Notes: generated by a model from the letters alone, not told the origin. Counted from the stretch's first letter, positions 52,934 through 62,163 are shown. The stretch is DNA of 64,000 nucleotides from Actinomycetota bacterium (GCA_009668945.1 SBEH01000006.1:1-64000); one strand, 5' to 3'. Program-made: numbers and translations.

Positions 52934-53560
52934 TCAGGTCCGGACTCGTGAGGCCTTCAGAAGCGCCATCACCTCGGCATCCGGAGTCTGGGAGAAGTCG
53001 CGGTAGAACTGCCCCACCGCTGAGAACCAGCGCGGCACCTCGAGCGCCACGAACTCATCGGCCATCTCGGCGATGCGCTGCGCGGCGTCCGGAGCCGCGA
53101 CGGGAGCGGCCACGACGAGACGTCCGGCCTCGCGACTGCGCAGCGACTCCAGCGCCGCCAGGAGTGTGAAACCGGTGGCGATACCGTCGTCGACGACCAG
53201 CACGGCGCGACCGGCGATGCGGGGCGCCGGCCGGTTACCACGGTAGGCGGCGAGACGGCGGGCGATCTCCGCCCGTCCCTCCGCAGCCGCCGCCGCGAGG
53301 TACTCGTCGCTCACGAGCGCGCTGCGGCCCCCGACGACGTGCCCGTCCTCGTCCACCGCACCGACCGCGTACTCGGGATTGCCGGGTGCGCCGATCTTGC
53401 GCACCACGATCACGTCGAGCTCGAGCGAGTGGGCCCGGGCGACCTCCGCGGCCACCACCACGCCGCCTCTCGGCACGCCGAGCACGAGCGCGCCGGGGCG
53501 CACGCTGCCGGCAAGCGCCACCGCCAGACGCCGTCCGGCCTCCACGCGGTCTGCGAACAC
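52934..53560 (-). CDS. Phosphoribosyltransferase-family protein
   Basis: 208 residues. The PRPP-binding loop VLVVDDGIATGFT and the N-terminal GVPRGGVVVAAEVA loop define a type I phosphoribosyltransferase. This broad group is often annotated only as PRTase or erythromycin-esterase-associated; substrate is unknown. GTG 53560. Divergent from the aldo/keto reductase gene 44 bases away, convergent with pknB. Confidence 0.85.
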   Translation of the reverse strand: MFADRVEAGRRLAVALAGSVRPGALVLGVPRGGVVVAAEVARAHSLELDVIVVRKIGAPGNPEYAVGAVDEDGHVVGGRSALVSDEYLAAAAAEGRAEIARRLAAYRGNRPAPRIAGRAVLVVDDGIATGFTLLAALESLRSREAGRLVVAAPVAAPDAAQRIAEMADEFVALEVPRWFSAVGQFYRDFSQTPDAEVMALLKASRVRT

Positions 53561-53604
53561 GCGACCACCCCCCTGTGGGTATCATGCCCAGAAGGAGGCC
53601 GCCT

Positions 53605-54435
53605 ATGCTCGCCGACATCAGCGCGACCGTTGCTCTCGCCAACGGAGTCGAGATGCCGAGGCTCGGACTCGGCACTTACAAGTCCGCCGAAGGCGGCGAC
53701 GTGGAGCGGGCGGTAGAGACAGCGCTCTCCCTCGGCTACCGAAGCATCGACACCGCGTCACTCTATGGCAACGAGACCGGTATCGGCAGGGCGATCGCGG
53801 CAAGCGGCGTGGCGCGTGATGACCTGTTCCTCGCGAGCAAGGTCTGGAACGACGAGCAGGGCTATGAGTCCACCCTGACTGCCTTCAGACGGAGCCTTGC
53901 CCGTCTCGGCACCGACTATCTCGATCTGTACCTGATCCACTGGCCGCGTCCCCAGACGCGGGAGTCGTGGCGCGCGCTCGAGCACCTGTACTCCGAGGGT
54001 ACGGTGCGGGCGATCGGCGTGTGCAACCACCTCGTGCATCATCTCGACGCCCTGCTAGAGGTCGCGGACGTGACGCCGATGGTCAACCAGTACGAGTTCC
54101 ACCCCTGGCTCCAGCAGCCCACCCTCCGAACGTACTGCCAGTCCGCCGGGATCGTCGTCGAGGCGTGGGCGCCGCTCATGCGAGGACGCGCCGGCGAGGT
54201 CCCCGAGATCCGAGCGATCGCCGAGGCGCATCACGCGACACCAGCGCAGGTCGCCCTGCGCTGGCTGCTGCAGCTCGGGGCGGTGGTGATTCCGAAATCG
54301 GTGCACCCCGAGCGAATCTCGGAGAACGCGGATGTCTTCGGCTTCGAGCTCACCCCGACCGAGATGCGCGCGATCGACGGCCTCGACCGCGGCGTGCGCT
54401 TCGGCCCGGACCCGGACCGCGGCGGCGAGCGCTAG
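53605..54435 (+). CDS. Aldo/keto reductase
   Basis: 276 residues. NADPH-dependent carbonyl reductase, (alpha/beta)8 barrel. Tetrad residues Asp and Tyr (SIDTASLYGNE), Lys (ASKVWN) and His (LIHWP) are intact; IPKSVHPERI binds the cofactor 2'-phosphate region. AAGGAGG (53592-53598) sits before ATG 53605. Probably a diketogulonate-reductase-like member with broad substrate range. The stop overlaps the convergent CapA gene by 4 bases. Confidence 0.93.
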   Translation: MLADISATVALANGVEMPRLGLGTYKSAEGGDVERAVETALSLGYRSIDTASLYGNETGIGRAIAASGVARDDLFLASKVWNDEQGYESTLTAFRRSLARLGTDYLDLYLIHWPRPQTRESWRALEHLYSEGTVRAIGVCNHLVHHLDALLEVADVTPMVNQYEFHPWLQQPTLRTYCQSAGIVVEAWAPLMRGRAGEVPEIRAIAEAHHATPAQVALRWLLQLGAVVIPKSVHPERISENADVFGFELTPTEMRAIDGLDRGVRFGPDPDRGGER

Positions 54436-55700
54436 GACGCGGGCTTGTAGCCCTCGGCTCGATAGAACGGCACGCTCGCCGGATCGGTGGAACTCGCATC
54501 GATGCTGCCGAGGTGGGTCGTCGTGTCATCCCACGCCTGCTTCGCCTTGGTCCGCTCAGCTCCGGTCACTCCGGGATACGACGTATCGGCCAGGACGTCG
54601 GCGATTGGGAGTACCCGCTGTTCCTTGCCGCTGGCGCCCGTGTCGTCGACCCACACCGGCACGTAGGACACCGCCAGCAGCGTGGTGGCGCCTGTCTTCA
54701 GGTTCTTCTCGAACTCGAGCTGCAGAATGAGCCCCGTGTCGCGGTATCGCTCGCGCTGGTTCGACACGAAGTTGCCGAGCGAGTGGATGATGAACGCGGT
54801 GCGTGGCGACCCATCGGCGCGCACGGCCTGGACGGTCTCCATAGGTTGGATCACGTGGGGATGACTGCCGAGCACGACATCGGCGCCGGCGTCTACCATC
54901 GCCCGCTCCACCGCCACCTGGGCTGCCGACGGCTGCCGCTGGTACTCGACCCCGTTGTGGATGCTCACGATGACCAGATCCGCTCCGAGCGATCGCGCCT
55001 CGTTCACGTCGGTCGCCATCTGCTTCTGGTCGATCGTGTCGACCATCCACGGCTTGCCCGACGGCGCAGTGAAGCCGTTCATGCCGTAGGTGTAGGCGAG
55101 CACGGCGACCTTGACTCCGCGGACGTCAGCAACGAGCACCTTCCCCGCTTCAGCCGCGGTGCGCGCAGTGCCCGTGTGCATGACGCCGAGGCCGTCGAGC
55201 ACGTCGAGGGTCCTCGAGAGTCCAGCCGGACCGCGATCGAGCGTGTGGTTGTTGGCGTTGGTTAGCACGTCGAAGCCGGCAACGACTGCTGCCTGGACGT
55301 ACTCGTCAGGTGTGTTGAACGTCGGGAAGCCCGTGAAGCCGCTCGCGCTTCCCGCCACGACCGTCTCGAGGTTCCCGATCGCCAGATCGGCCGCCGATAG
55401 CCTGGGTGCAACGGGCGCGAAGCAGGACTTGAAGTCGTAGCCGGAGGCGGTCTTCGCCGCAGCGATCTGGCCCTGGTGGCACATGAGGTCGCCAACGGCC
55501 ACGATGGTGAAACGCTCAACGGGGTCGGGCGGCCTCGGAACGGTGCGCTCGTTCGTGGCTGTCGGCCACGTCACAGGATCGTGTGCGGCCAGGGCGAACT
55601 GCGGCAGCACGACCGGCCACCAGCTGAGGACGGCGATCGTCACCGCAGCCGTGGAGGCGGCTGCGATCACCAGCTTCCCGAGCATCCGCACCGATCGCAC
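54432..55700 (-). CDS. CapA-like metallophosphatase-family protein
   Basis: 422 residues. One N-terminal membrane helix (about 8-28) then a CapA/PGA_cap domain: VAVGDLMCHQGQ, IGNLETVV, NANNHTLDRG, SIHNGVEY, GSHPHVIQ and HSLGNFV carry metal-ligand positions of calcineurin-like enzymes. CapA proteins of this type take part in poly-gamma-glutamate or other envelope polymer synthesis; no capB/capC is next to it. GTG 55700, with GGAGAG 6 bases upstream, is the best-supported start. Confidence 0.9.
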   Translation of the reverse strand: MRSVRMLGKLVIAAASTAAVTIAVLSWWPVVLPQFALAAHDPVTWPTATNERTVPRPPDPVERFTIVAVGDLMCHQGQIAAAKTASGYDFKSCFAPVAPRLSAADLAIGNLETVVAGSASGFTGFPTFNTPDEYVQAAVVAGFDVLTNANNHTLDRGPAGLSRTLDVLDGLGVMHTGTARTAAEAGKVLVADVRGVKVAVLAYTYGMNGFTAPSGKPWMVDTIDQKQMATDVNEARSLGADLVIVSIHNGVEYQRQPSAAQVAVERAMVDAGADVVLGSHPHVIQPMETVQAVRADGSPRTAFIIHSLGNFVSNQRERYRDTGLILQLEFEKNLKTGATTLLAVSYVPVWVDDTGASGKEQRVLPIADVLADTSYPGVTGAERTKAKQAWDDTTTHLGSIDASSTDPASVPFYRAEGYKPAS

Positions 55701-55895
55701 CCGCGTCTCTCCGTCCTCGCATCCGATGCCGAAGGGGTCGGCACCGTGCATTGTACGGGCCGCGGGCACACACTGCGAGTTGCGGTCCCGGTCCTCCGCC
55801 ACAGCCGCGCGGTTCCGGAATCTCGACCGGGGTTCCGCGCCGCCGGTGGGTATATTCCAGCCGAGAGGCAGACCAAGAGCGATCAGGGGGACGCC

Positions 55896-56117
55896 ATGGA
55901 CTGCAGATGCCTGCCCGACTGTCCGTTCTTCAACGACCGCATGCAGAACATGCCGTCGTTCGCCGGCGTACTCAAGCAGCGCTTCTGCCACGATGACTGG
56001 GCCTCATGTGCGAGGTGCATGATCGCGACGGAGTTGGGACGCGAGGCGGTCCCGCCGGACTTGTTCCCCGATGAACGAGAGCGCGCCCAAGGTATACTGG
56101 ACTCTGCGCGCGTGTAG
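55896..56117 (+). CDS. Small Cys-rich protein of unknown function
   Basis: 73 residues from ATG 55896 after CAGGGGG. Six Cys (3, 5, 9, 31, 38, 41) in CRCLPDC and SCARC, plus a His, suggest an iron-sulfur or zinc site. The Phe-rich middle is followed by a charged helix. A similar-sized Cys-rich protein is at 39627 but is not clearly homologous. Function unknown. Confidence 0.65.
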   Translation: MDCRCLPDCPFFNDRMQNMPSFAGVLKQRFCHDDWASCARCMIATELGREAVPPDLFPDERERAQGILDSARV

Positions 56118-56148
56118 TCTCCAGTCCCCGTCTGCGTCGGGCCACACC

Positions 56149-56430
56149 ATGATCAAGCCGAGTGAGTTCCAGATCGTGCTGTTGGCAGTCACCTTACTGC
56201 CTCTCATCTGGTGGATGTACAGGGGAATCGAGTGGCCAGAGAAGCCCTGGCTAGCGTCGGCGCTGGTGGCGCTCTTGGCAGCATACGCTGCAACCGTTCT
56301 CGAGGGGTTCTTCGCCCAGACCACCATCAACGCGATCGAGCACGTGCTGTTCCTCGTAGCGGGGGTCTGCTTTGCGATCGCGAGCACCGGCTTCCTGCGC
56401 CGGAGACCGTCGAACGAGGACGTCGTATGA
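56149..56430 (+). CDS. Small three-helix membrane protein
   Basis: 93 residues from ATG 56149. Three hydrophobic segments (about 8-25, 35-52, 60-82) with a WPEKPW loop and a basic C-terminal RRRPS. It overlaps the start of the HD-GYP gene by 4 bases, so the two are coupled. It may be a sensory membrane partner of that enzyme (inference). ATG 56071 would add 26 non-hydrophobic residues and overlaps the previous gene. Confidence 0.7.
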   Translation: MIKPSEFQIVLLAVTLLPLIWWMYRGIEWPEKPWLASALVALLAAYAATVLEGFFAQTTINAIEHVLFLVAGVCFAIASTGFLRRRPSNEDVV

Positions 56431-57368
56431 CTATTGGCCTGATCGACCTCGCCGCAGCGCTGAGCTTCCTTGGCGCGTTCGGAATCGCGCTGTACGCCCT
56501 CATCGCGGTCCGCGACCGGGTGTTCACCGCTCCCGCTGCCGTGTCGCTAGGCGTGTGCGCCGTGCTGGCGACGGTCTGCGTCGGAAACGCTCTGAACAAC
56601 CTCGATGTCACACACGTGCTCCATGACTCGGAAGAGTACTTCGAGATCCTCTTCACGCCGCTCATCGTCTACATGATGTACGGGATGTACAACCAGAGTC
56701 AGCGGACGCGGGTCGAACTCGAGCATGGTGCAGCTGACCGGCTCGGTCGGCGACTCGCGGAGTCTCTCAGTCAACTCGGGGAACAACGACTCGACATGCT
56801 GAAGGCCCTGAGTGCGGCGGTCGACGCGAAGGACCACTACACGGCGCTGCATTCTCTGCACGTCGCGGACTACTCTTGCGCCATCGCATACCGCCTCGGC
56901 ATACACGATGATCTGCAGCAGTTCGAGCAGGCCGGTCTGCTGCACGACATAGGCAAGATCGGCGTTCCCGACGCGGTGCTCCTGAAGCCGGCACACCTTA
57001 CCGAACCGGAGTACGCGGTCGTCAAGCAGCACGTGACCACCGCGTCGAACATCGTCGGCACCATTCCGTTCCTCGAGGACATCGTTCCGGCGATCCTGCA
57101 TCACCACGAGCGCTGGGACGGCAAGGGCTACCCGAACGGCCTGAAGGGTGATGCGATACCGCTCGCAGCCCGAGTGCTGGCCGTCGCGGACGCATTCGAT
57201 GCCATGACGACCGACCGTCCGTATCGGAAGGCCATGCCGGTCGACGTGGCGCGGTGGAACATGACCGAAGGTCGGGGCGGACAGTTCGATCCGCGGGTCG
57301 TGGATGCGATGCTCGACCTGCTCGACGAATCGCTGATCGCGGTCGAGTCGTTGGCAGCGACGGCCTGA
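56427..57368 (+). CDS. Membrane HD-GYP domain c-di-GMP phosphodiesterase
   Basis: 313 residues. Three membrane helices (about 5-27, 35-55, 70-90), a coiled linker and an HD-GYP domain (about 125-300) with LLHDIGKIGVPD, HHHERWDGKGYPNG, and DAFDAMTTDRPYRKA. All main HD and GYP residues are present, so hydrolysis of c-di-GMP to GMP is likely. It may oppose the cyclases at 33908 and possibly 4500. Overlaps the small membrane gene by 4 bases. Confidence 0.93.
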   Translation: MTIGLIDLAAALSFLGAFGIALYALIAVRDRVFTAPAAVSLGVCAVLATVCVGNALNNLDVTHVLHDSEEYFEILFTPLIVYMMYGMYNQSQRTRVELEHGAADRLGRRLAESLSQLGEQRLDMLKALSAAVDAKDHYTALHSLHVADYSCAIAYRLGIHDDLQQFEQAGLLHDIGKIGVPDAVLLKPAHLTEPEYAVVKQHVTTASNIVGTIPFLEDIVPAILHHHERWDGKGYPNGLKGDAIPLAARVLAVADAFDAMTTDRPYRKAMPVDVARWNMTEGRGGQFDPRVVDAMLDLLDESLIAVESLAATA

Positions 57369-57429
57369 CCCATTGGTGGCGCCGTCGGTCGTCGTGTAGA
57401 CTCTCTCAGCGGCGTCTCGGACGCCATCG

Positions 57430-57505
57430 GCCCTCGTAGCTCAGGGGATAGAGCACAGGTTTCCTAAACCTGGTGTCGCAGGTTCGAATCCTGCCGGGGG
57501 CACCA
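57430..57505 (+). tRNA. tRNA-Arg(CCU)
   Basis: Class I tRNA, CCA encoded. Acceptor GCCCTCG/CGGGGGC (one T-G pair), anticodon stem CAGGT/ACCTG around TTCCTAA, anticodon CCT (reads AGG). TTGGTG (57373-57378) and TAGACT (57397-57402), 18 bases apart, are a plausible promoter. Confidence 0.96.
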
Positions 57506-57513
57506 TTGAAGAC

Positions 57514-57546
57514 AAGGGGTGGAGGGCAGATGGCTCTCCGCCCCTT
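57514..57546 (+). terminator. Terminator-like hairpin after tRNA-Arg(CCU)
   Basis: An 11-base stem with one G-U pair (AAGGGGTGGAG / CTCCGCCCCTT) and an 11-base loop, 8 bases after the tRNA. There is no T-run. Confidence 0.5.
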
Positions 57547-57615
57547 CCGCGTGTGCAGACCTCTGTCCAGTCTGTCTGCCGTTTCGAGTGTCTATTGATT
57601 TCTTTAAGCGTGTGC

Positions 57616-57644
57616 TTGACTTTCTTAACTCTTGGGTCTATCTT
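57616..57644 (+). promoter_or_regulatory. Sigma-70-like promoter of the DUF2089-type operon
   Basis: TTGACT (57616-57621), 17-base spacer, TATCTT (57639-57644), 35 bases before the first gene. The surrounding 57590-57665 stretch is unusually A+T-rich for this window. Confidence 0.7.
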
Positions 57645-57678
57645 CGGTGTACATTCACATGAAGGCGGTGTCGCGGTG

Positions 57679-58047
57679 ATGCGAAACGAATGGCACGAAC
57701 TGACTGACCTCACGGGCGAGCGCGAGTTCGTCGTGACCGGTATCCGACTCGACAGCGGCGTCGAGATCTCCGGCGAATTCGAGCTCCCGCCGCTCGGGCG
57801 CCTGCGCTACGAAGACCAGGTCTTCGTGTGCGAGTTCATCCGCAACCACGGGTCGATCAAGGACATGGAGAAGGCGTTCGGCGTTAGCTACCCCACGGTG
57901 AAGAACCGCCTGAATCGGATCAGCGCGCAACTCAATCTCGTTGCGGTCGAAATCGCAGAGGCGCGAGGGTCCAAGGACGACATCCTCGGAATGCTCGAAC
58001 GCGGAGAGATATCGGTGGATGAAGCAACCGCGAGATTGGGCAGCTGA
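57679..58047 (+). CDS. DUF2089-like helix-turn-helix protein
   Basis: 122 residues. GEFELPPLGRLRYEDQVFVCEFIRNHGSIKDMEKAFGVSYPTVKNRLNRI is the DUF2089 HTH core: a helix-turn-helix with a conserved GVSYPTVKNRL recognition helix. The C-terminal half ILGMLERGEISVDEATARL is an SHOCT-like oligomerisation helix. Probably a transcription factor for its own operon (inference). GTG 57676 and ATG 57679 are adjacent possible starts. Overlaps the next gene by one base. Confidence 0.82.
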   Translation: MRNEWHELTDLTGEREFVVTGIRLDSGVEISGEFELPPLGRLRYEDQVFVCEFIRNHGSIKDMEKAFGVSYPTVKNRLNRISAQLNLVAVEIAEARGSKDDILGMLERGEISVDEATARLGS

Positions 58048-58325
58048 TGCTTCCGCCCATGCTCATGCGCCTGCACGTGGGCGCCGGCGAGACGGGCCCC
58101 GGCATCTGGCTGCCGCTCTTCCTCGTGTGGCTGCTCCTCCTGCCGCTGCTGGTTCTGGCGTTGTGTATCACGCTGATCCTCGATCTCGTTCTGTTCCTCG
58201 CAGGCCAGGCATACCACCACTACACGCTGCTGATGCTTCGCGCGGCCGGTCTTCTGGGCGCCACGCGCGGCATGGTAGTGCACGTGCACTCGATCGACGC
58301 CGACGTCGACATCGACTTCGTCTGA
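58047..58325 (+). CDS. Small membrane protein of DUF2089 operon
   Basis: 92 residues. Two long hydrophobic stretches (about 19-50 and 58-74) with a His/Tyr-rich turn (GQAYHHYTLL) and a polar C-terminus with VHSIDADVDIDFV. ATG overlaps the previous stop (TGATG). May sense membrane state for the HTH partner; no family recognised. Confidence 0.7.
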   Translation: MLPPMLMRLHVGAGETGPGIWLPLFLVWLLLLPLLVLALCITLILDLVLFLAGQAYHHYTLLMLRAAGLLGATRGMVVHVHSIDADVDIDFV

Positions 58326-58339
58326 AGGGAAGTACGACC

Positions 58340-58786
58340 ATGAGTGAAGACCGCGCCAGAATCCTGAACTTGCTTGCCGCCGGCAAGATAACCGCCGCGG
58401 AGGCCGAGCGCTTGCTCGACGCCCTGGACGGGCGCCCCGCCGGCGACAGCGTCACGCCAGACGCCGGCCCGGTGATCAAGGGCGACCCGACACCACTGCT
58501 CAATGCGCTACCCAAGTTCCTCTACGTGAACGTCCTGGGCGACAAAGGCGAGAAGGTCAACGTGAAGGTCCCGCTCGCACTCGTGCGATCGGGCCTCAAG
58601 CTCACCTCGCTCATCCCGCCGCAGGCGATGGAGCAGATCAACAGTGAGCTGGCCGGCAAGGGCATGAGCATCGACTTCACGAACTTGAAGCCCGAGGACA
58701 TCGACGAGCTCGTCGACGCTCTGCGCGAGATGGAAGTCAATGTGGACGGCGCCGAAGGCGAGAAGGTCCGCGTCTACGCCGAGTAG
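58340..58786 (+). CDS. SHOCT-like/DUF4097-N-type domain protein
   Basis: 148 residues. The N-terminus SEDRARILNLLAAGKITAAEAERLLDAL is the SHOCT-like helix found at the start of YvlB/DUF4097-type proteins and also echoes the C-terminal helix of the HTH protein two genes upstream. The rest is charged alpha/beta with two similar halves. Probably interacts with the HTH protein through the shared helix. AAGGGAAG site before ATG 58340. Confidence 0.72.
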   Translation: MSEDRARILNLLAAGKITAAEAERLLDALDGRPAGDSVTPDAGPVIKGDPTPLLNALPKFLYVNVLGDKGEKVNVKVPLALVRSGLKLTSLIPPQAMEQINSELAGKGMSIDFTNLKPEDIDELVDALREMEVNVDGAEGEKVRVYAE

Positions 58787-58830
58787 ACCTAGGACCTGCT
58801 GCTTTCGCCGGACGAACCCGCCGCGCGACT

Positions 58831-59508
58831 CTACTCTCGCCAGGTGCGGCGATCGACTCTCCGGACACCGGACTCCGTCCCGACGACGAGCACGTCTGCG
58901 GGTCGCCGCGCGAACAGCCCGCACGCCACCACTCCTGGAATCGCATCGATCGTCCGCTCGAGATCCTCGGCATCCTCCAGTGCGATCCCGGAAACGTCCA
59001 CGACCGCGTTGCCGTTGTCCGTCACGAAGCCGCTGCGGATCCAGGACGTGCCGCCGAGCATCCGCATCTCGCGCTCGACGGCGTGTATCGCCATCGGCAG
59101 CACCTCGACCGGGATCGGCGCCCTTCCCACGTGATCCGAGAGTTTGGACTCGTCCACTATGCAAACGAACAGGCTGGACGCGGCGGCAAGGACCTTCTCG
59201 CGCGCCAGCGCTCCGCCGCAGCCCTTGATCAGTCTTAGGCCCGGATCGACCTCGTCTGCGCCATCGATGTAGACCGGCAGCGGCAGCGCATCTTCGCTCA
59301 GCCCGACCACCGCCACACCGTGGGCCTCGAGCAACGCGCGCGTCGCATCGGATGCCGCGACCGCGGCTCGCACGCGGGTGTCTGACTCCGCGAGCGCACG
59401 GACGAAATGCTCCACGGTGGTTCCCGCGCCGACGCCGATCAGGCTTCCCGCCTCGACATAGCCGAGTGCGGCCTCGGCAGCCTCCTGTTTGAGAGCCTCG
59501 CGATCCAC
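58831..59508 (-). CDS. rpiA: Ribose-5-phosphate isomerase A
   Basis: 225 residues. Interconverts ribose-5-P and ribulose-5-P in the pentose phosphate pathway. IGVGAGTTVEHFVRAL binds substrate; DGADEVDP and KGCGGALAREKVLA contain the catalytic Asp/Glu/Lys positions; VEVLPMA follows. Length is standard. Divergent from the hybrid kinase gene, 115 bases apart. Confidence 0.95.
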   Translation of the reverse strand: MDREALKQEAAEAALGYVEAGSLIGVGAGTTVEHFVRALAESDTRVRAAVAASDATRALLEAHGVAVVGLSEDALPLPVYIDGADEVDPGLRLIKGCGGALAREKVLAAASSLFVCIVDESKLSDHVGRAPIPVEVLPMAIHAVEREMRMLGGTSWIRSGFVTDNGNAVVDVSGIALEDAEDLERTIDAIPGVVACGLFARRPADVLVVGTESGVRRVDRRTWRE

Positions 59509-59623
59509 GCCATCACCCCTGCGTCAGCATACCCCTGCCGGCGCGCGCTGGCAGGATTCCCGCCGGCCTACCACGAATACCAAGACACATGCGGCTGCGT
59601 TCCCGCGACGGAGGTGTAGAGCT

Positions 59624-61783
59624 GTGCCAGAGCGTGACGAACGGCGCGCCTACTCGCACATCAGGGCACTGATGGCTGAGACCGGCGAGGGGATGATCGC
59701 AGTCTCTCCCGACGGCACCGTCCGCATGGTGAACGAGGCCGGCCAGAAGCTGCTAGGACTATCACGGTCCGAGTGCGTCGGCCAACCCATCGCCAAGCTC
59801 GGGGTGTGCGGACTTGGAGCGTCGCTGGAGAGGTCGCTTTCGGAGCACACCTCGGCAAGCTCCTCGTGCGAGCACGGTGGACGCGACCTCAGCTTCACTG
59901 TCACCCCCTACGATGACCAAGGGCAGTGGGGCGCGGTCGTCACCGTGAGGGACAACACGGAACTGATCGCCGTTCGGCGGCGGTCTGAAGCCATCCTCAT
60001 GAGCACCAGCGACGGTCTGATGGTATTCGATGCGAACGATCGGATCACGTTCGTCAATCCGACCGCGGAGCGCATCCTCGGCAAGGGCGCCGAAGCACTC
60101 GTCGGGCTTGTTACCGACACATGGAAGGTGTTCGGTCTGGCCCCCGACCCGGAGGGCACAGTCGCCGAAACCGGCGCGCAGCTACGCGAGGTGCGCATGG
60201 AAGAACCCGCGCATCGGATCGTGGACGTGCGCGTCGATCCGGTGATCGACGATTCGGGCACCTACCTCGGAGCGGTGACGAACATGCGTGACGTTACCGC
60301 CGAGCGCGAGGCCGCGCAGATGAAGAACGAGTTCGTGTCCACCGTCAGCCACGAGCTCCGCACGCCACTCACGTCAATCAAGGGCTACATCGATTTGATC
60401 CTCGACGGCGAGGCCGGCGAGATCAACGAGATCCAGCAGGAGTTCCTGTCCATCGTGAAGGAGAACTCGGACCGCCTCGTCGACCTCATCAACGACATGC
60501 TCGACATCTCCCGCATCGAAAGCGGGCGCATCGTCCTCAAGGTCCAACCGCTCGACGTGGCCGAGCGGATCGCCGGCGCCGTCAACACCTTCCGCGCGGT
60601 GCTCGACCAACAGGGCCGGGAGATACATGTCGACGTCCCCGACGATCTACCGCTTGCGGCCGGGGACCCGGACCGCGTCGGACAGGTGCTCATCAACTTC
60701 ATCAGCAACGCCATCAAGTACTCGCCTCAGGGCGGTGACGTCAGAGTGAAGGCTTCGGTCGAGGACTCCATGGTTCGCGTCGACATCACCGACGAGGGCA
60801 TAGGCATCGCCCTGGAGGACCAGGCCAAGCTGTTCACCAAGTTCTACCGCGTCGACTCCTCGCTCACCCGCGAGATCGGCGGCACCGGGCTCGGACTGTC
60901 GATCTGCAAGAGCATCATCGAACTGCTCGGCGGCGAAGTCGGTGTCGACAGCACGGCCGGCGAAGGATCAACGTTCTGGTTCGCGCTGCCCTTCGCCTCA
61001 GACCGCCACGTCCGGACCCCGTCTCTCGAGACACCGCTAGGCTCGCCCGGTGGCCGAGTATTGGTGGTGGACGACTCCGAGGACGTCGCCAACCTCGTCG
61101 CGACCTACCTCGCCCGCCGCGGCTATGAGGTCGTCAAAGCGTTCAACGCCCGCGAGGCCAGAGAGTACGCGCTCGAGTTGGAACCACGGGTGATCACGCT
61201 GGACGTGATGCTCGACGAGGGCGCGGGATTCGAACTCCTGCGGGAACTGAAGGGCGACCCGGCGACCAAGGACATCCCGGTCGTGGTGCTCTCCATCATC
61301 TGCGACCAGGGTAAGAGCGAGCGCCTGGGCGCAGCCGGCTACCTGGAGAAGCCCATCGACCGCGACCGCCTCATCAGCCTCATCGACGAGCTCGTAGGCT
61401 CCGTCGTAACGCCGGTCGTCCTTGTCGTCGATGACGACAAGGACATCGTCGAGCTGCTGTCGATCACGCTCAAGCAGCGCGGCTACGCGGTCATGGCCGC
61501 GTTCGACGGGCGCGAGGCGATGGCAGCCGTAGAGCACACGAAGCCGCATCTGATCCTGCTCGACATGCGCATGCCGGGCATGGACGGCTACGAGGTGCTG
61601 GAGACGCTCAAGGGCGACTCGGCGACGTCGGAGATCCCGGTCGTCATCATGTCCGCATTCCCGCTCGACAGGGAGCAGGCGGACATTCTCGAACTCGCGG
61701 CAGTGTGTGTCTCCAAGCCGTTCTCGGCAGACCAGTTCGTGAATCTCCTGGAGTCGGTGATAGGCGACGAGGGGGACAGGTGA
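59624..61783 (+). CDS. Hybrid sensor histidine kinase (PAS-PAS-HisKA-HATPase-REC-REC)
   Basis: 719 residues, no membrane helix seen. Two PAS domains (about 5-120 and 125-235), HisKA with the phospho-His in FVSTVSHELRTPLTS, HATPase_c with NAIKYSPQGG, DEGIGIA and GGTGLGLSI. Two receiver domains follow (about 475-595 and 600-715) with LDVML and LDMRMP phospho-Asp sites. GGAGGTG (59610-59616) and 7-base spacing fix GTG 59624. A cytoplasmic sensor, perhaps for redox or a ligand bound in PAS. Overlaps the next REC gene by 4 bases. Confidence 0.95.
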   Translation: MPERDERRAYSHIRALMAETGEGMIAVSPDGTVRMVNEAGQKLLGLSRSECVGQPIAKLGVCGLGASLERSLSEHTSASSSCEHGGRDLSFTVTPYDDQGQWGAVVTVRDNTELIAVRRRSEAILMSTSDGLMVFDANDRITFVNPTAERILGKGAEALVGLVTDTWKVFGLAPDPEGTVAETGAQLREVRMEEPAHRIVDVRVDPVIDDSGTYLGAVTNMRDVTAEREAAQMKNEFVSTVSHELRTPLTSIKGYIDLILDGEAGEINEIQQEFLSIVKENSDRLVDLINDMLDISRIESGRIVLKVQPLDVAERIAGAVNTFRAVLDQQGREIHVDVPDDLPLAAGDPDRVGQVLINFISNAIKYSPQGGDVRVKASVEDSMVRVDITDEGIGIALEDQAKLFTKFYRVDSSLTREIGGTGLGLSICKSIIELLGGEVGVDSTAGEGSTFWFALPFASDRHVRTPSLETPLGSPGGRVLVVDDSEDVANLVATYLARRGYEVVKAFNAREAREYALELEPRVITLDVMLDEGAGFELLRELKGDPATKDIPVVVLSIICDQGKSERLGAAGYLEKPIDRDRLISLIDELVGSVVTPVVLVVDDDKDIVELLSITLKQRGYAVMAAFDGREAMAAVEHTKPHLILLDMRMPGMDGYEVLETLKGDSATSEIPVVIMSAFPLDREQADILELAAVCVSKPFSADQFVNLLESVIGDEGDR

Positions 61784-62145
61784 AACGGATCCTGGTGGCA
61801 GACGACGAACCGCATATCCGCAGGCTCGTCTCGTTCACCCTCAAGAGGTACGGCTACGAAGTGCTGGAGGCATGCGACGGCGGACAGGCGTGCGAGATGG
61901 TGCGTGCCGAGGTGCCTGACATGGTGCTGCTCGACGTGATGATGCCGGTCATGACCGGGTATGAGGTCTTGAGCACGCTCAAGTCTGACCCCGCAACGGC
62001 AGGAATCCCTGTGATGATGCTGTCTGCCAAAAGCCAGCAGACCGAAGTGCAGGCAGGACTCTCGGGTGGCGCAGCAGAATACATCTGCAAGCCGTTCACC
62101 CCGAAGGACCTCGTGCAGCGGGTCGGGGACGTTCTCGGCGCGTAG
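61780..62145 (+). CDS. Stand-alone receiver protein 1
   Basis: 121 residues, a single REC domain (CheY-like): acidic pair in VADDEPH, phospho-Asp in LLDVMMP, Ser in MLSAKS and Lys in CKPFTP. No output domain, so it must act by protein contact or phosphotransfer. GTG start overlaps the kinase stop by 4 bases, so it is co-translated with it. Confidence 0.93.
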   Translation: MKRILVADDEPHIRRLVSFTLKRYGYEVLEACDGGQACEMVRAEVPDMVLLDVMMPVMTGYEVLSTLKSDPATAGIPVMMLSAKSQQTEVQAGLSGGAAEYICKPFTPKDLVQRVGDVLGA

Positions 62146-62163
62146 GAGGAAGGAAGCGAAAGC

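Noticed and set aside
52950-53560. Erythromycin-esterase-like reading of the phosphoribosyltransferase
   Set aside because: Only the PRTase part is present, with clear PRPP loop; no esterase domain is fused.
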